Assembly (NCBI GenBank): GCA_030529205.1
Contig: JAUMXJ010000062.1
Location: 1-6,563, forward strand
Direction of reading: 5' to 3'
DNA length: 6,563 nt
Origin: Bacillota bacterium
GTDB taxonomy: Bacteria; Bacillota; Clostridia; Peptostreptococcales; Acidaminobacteraceae
Under the pieces are notes generated by a model, which was given only the letters and a program-made list of their open reading frames with translations, was not told where the DNA came from and searched no databases. Shown here piece after piece: positions 5,762 through 6,563 of this stretch (position 1 is its first letter; every line of letters begins with the position of its first letter). The translations under genes and the position numbers were made by a program.

Positions 5762-6563
5762 CTAATCCGCCTTGATTTCTGTCCAGATTCTGTCGTACAC
5801 CTTGATGAAATCACCCGGATCGACGAAGACTTCAGACTTGTCGAGATACCATTCTTTTTTCGGGTATGCGTATGTGGTATCCATCAGACTTTCGTCGAGC
5901 AATTTCATAGTCTCCATATTGCAGGTGGAGTACCCGACTTCGTCACAGTTTCTCTTTCCGATATCGCCTCGGCAAAGAAAATCGATGAATGCGTGAGCCG
6001 CTTCGACATTTTTGCTCGCCTTCGGAATGACGATATTGTCAAACCAGAGATTGGTGCCTTCTTTCGGAAGCGCATACTTGATGTGCGGATACTCTGCAAT
6101 CACGTTTGAAGCTTCTCCGGACCAAACAACCGCCATGTCCGTTTCCCCGCTGATGAGCATATCTTTTACATTATCTCCGGCATAAGCAAGAACATGGGGT
6201 TTTTGCTTTACCAAAAGTTCCTGGGCCGCTTTCAGTTCCTCCTCACTTCTTGTATTCATCGAATATCCGAGAACCTTAAGCGCAACCATAATGGCGTCTC
6301 TCTGTGAGTCCAACATGGTGAATCGTTTCGAATACTTCTCATCCCAAAGAACTGTCCAGGAATCGATTTCTTCCGTAATGGTATTGCCGTTGTATGCAAT
6401 TCCGACCGTTCCCCAGAAATACGGTACGGAGTACTTGTTCTCCGGGTCAAACGCTCTGGTCTTCTCTATAAATTCCGGATCGATGTTCTTGTAATTTGCA
6501 ATTTTAGAAAAATCGAGCGGAAGCAACATGTCTTCTTTAATCATTTTTTCAATCATATAGTCG
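5762..6563 (-). CDS. potD: Spermidine/putrescine ABC transporter substrate-binding protein (PotD-like), C-terminal part
   Basis: PotD-type proteins capture polyamines outside the membrane and hand them to the PotABC permease; in Gram-positives they are usually lipoproteins. The gene runs off the right edge, so the signal peptide and N-terminal lobe are missing; 266 residues remain. The visible start DYMIEKMIKEDMLLPLD matches the conserved segment after the family's first lobe strands. Counting from the methionine at 6556, other family blocks are VPYFWGTVGIAYN (44-56), LKVLGYSMNT (93-102), MAVVWSGEA (141-149), WFDNIVIPKASKN (171-183) and the late GYSTCN (208-213). The ATG at 6556 is internal to the homology and is not the start. 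A terminator follows the gene, so it is the last of its transcript; potABC would be expected beyond the window. Family call is firm, while preference for spermidine or putrescine is not readable here. Confidence 0.93.
   Translation of the reverse strand, partial: DYMIEKMIKEDMLLPLDFSKIANYKNIDPEFIEKTRAFDPENKYSVPYFWGTVGIAYNGNTITEEIDSWTVLWDEKYSKRFTMLDSQRDAIMVALKVLGYSMNTRSEEELKAAQELLVKQKPHVLAYAGDNVKDMLISGETDMAVVWSGEASNVIAEYPHIKYALPKEGTNLWFDNIVIPKASKNVEAAHAFIDFLCRGDIGKRNCDEVGYSTCNMETMKLLDESLMDTTYAYPKKEWYLDKSEVFVDPGDFIKVYDRIWTEIKAD

Overview
The window looks like chromosomal DNA of a low- to mid-GC Gram-positive anaerobe of the class Clostridia. The evidence is a canonical T-box leader in front of thrS, strong GGAGG ribosome binding sites, a stand-alone LUD-domain protein with a C-terminal Cys cluster, and a clostridial-style FolD and PotD. 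The FolD and PotD wording recalls the Eubacterium/Mogibacterium (Anaerovoracaceae) neighbourhood, but that placement is an impression and not a result. No mobile element, CRISPR array, rRNA or tRNA gene was seen.

Layout, left to right. (1) Bases 1-533, plus strand: the 3' part of a LUD-domain (LutC/YkgG-like) protein gene. (2) Bases 539-579: a perfect 14-bp stem terminator that serves both converging genes. (3) Bases 604-2589, minus strand: thrS, preceded by a complete T-box leader (2633-2870) with specifier loop, T-box sequence, antiterminator and terminator. (4) Bases 2907-4670, minus strand: a tightly packed, overlapping trio transcribed in the order PilZ-domain protein, rlmN, small P-loop NTPase. 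(5) Bases 4721-4744: a strong GC-rich hairpin without a U-tract, between folD and the PilZ gene. (6) Bases 4782-5615, minus strand: a divergent folD, preceded by a Fur-box-like palindrome. (7) Bases 5701-5730: terminator of the last gene. (8) Bases 5762-6563, minus strand: the 3' part of a PotD-like polyamine-binding protein gene.

Most of these genes are housekeeping: translation (thrS, rlmN), one-carbon metabolism (folD) and polyamine uptake (potD). The observations most worth following are as follows. FolD lacks two of the three catalytic residues of the cyclohydrolase reaction (Lys to Met, Gln to His), so it may be a dehydrogenase only. A 13/15 match to the 7-1-7 Fur box lies just upstream of folD. 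The thrS T-box carries two adjacent in-frame threonine codons in its specifier loop. A c-di-GMP receptor-type PilZ protein is translationally coupled to rlmN and to an uncharacterised P-loop protein. I saw no clear sign of an entirely new multi-gene system.
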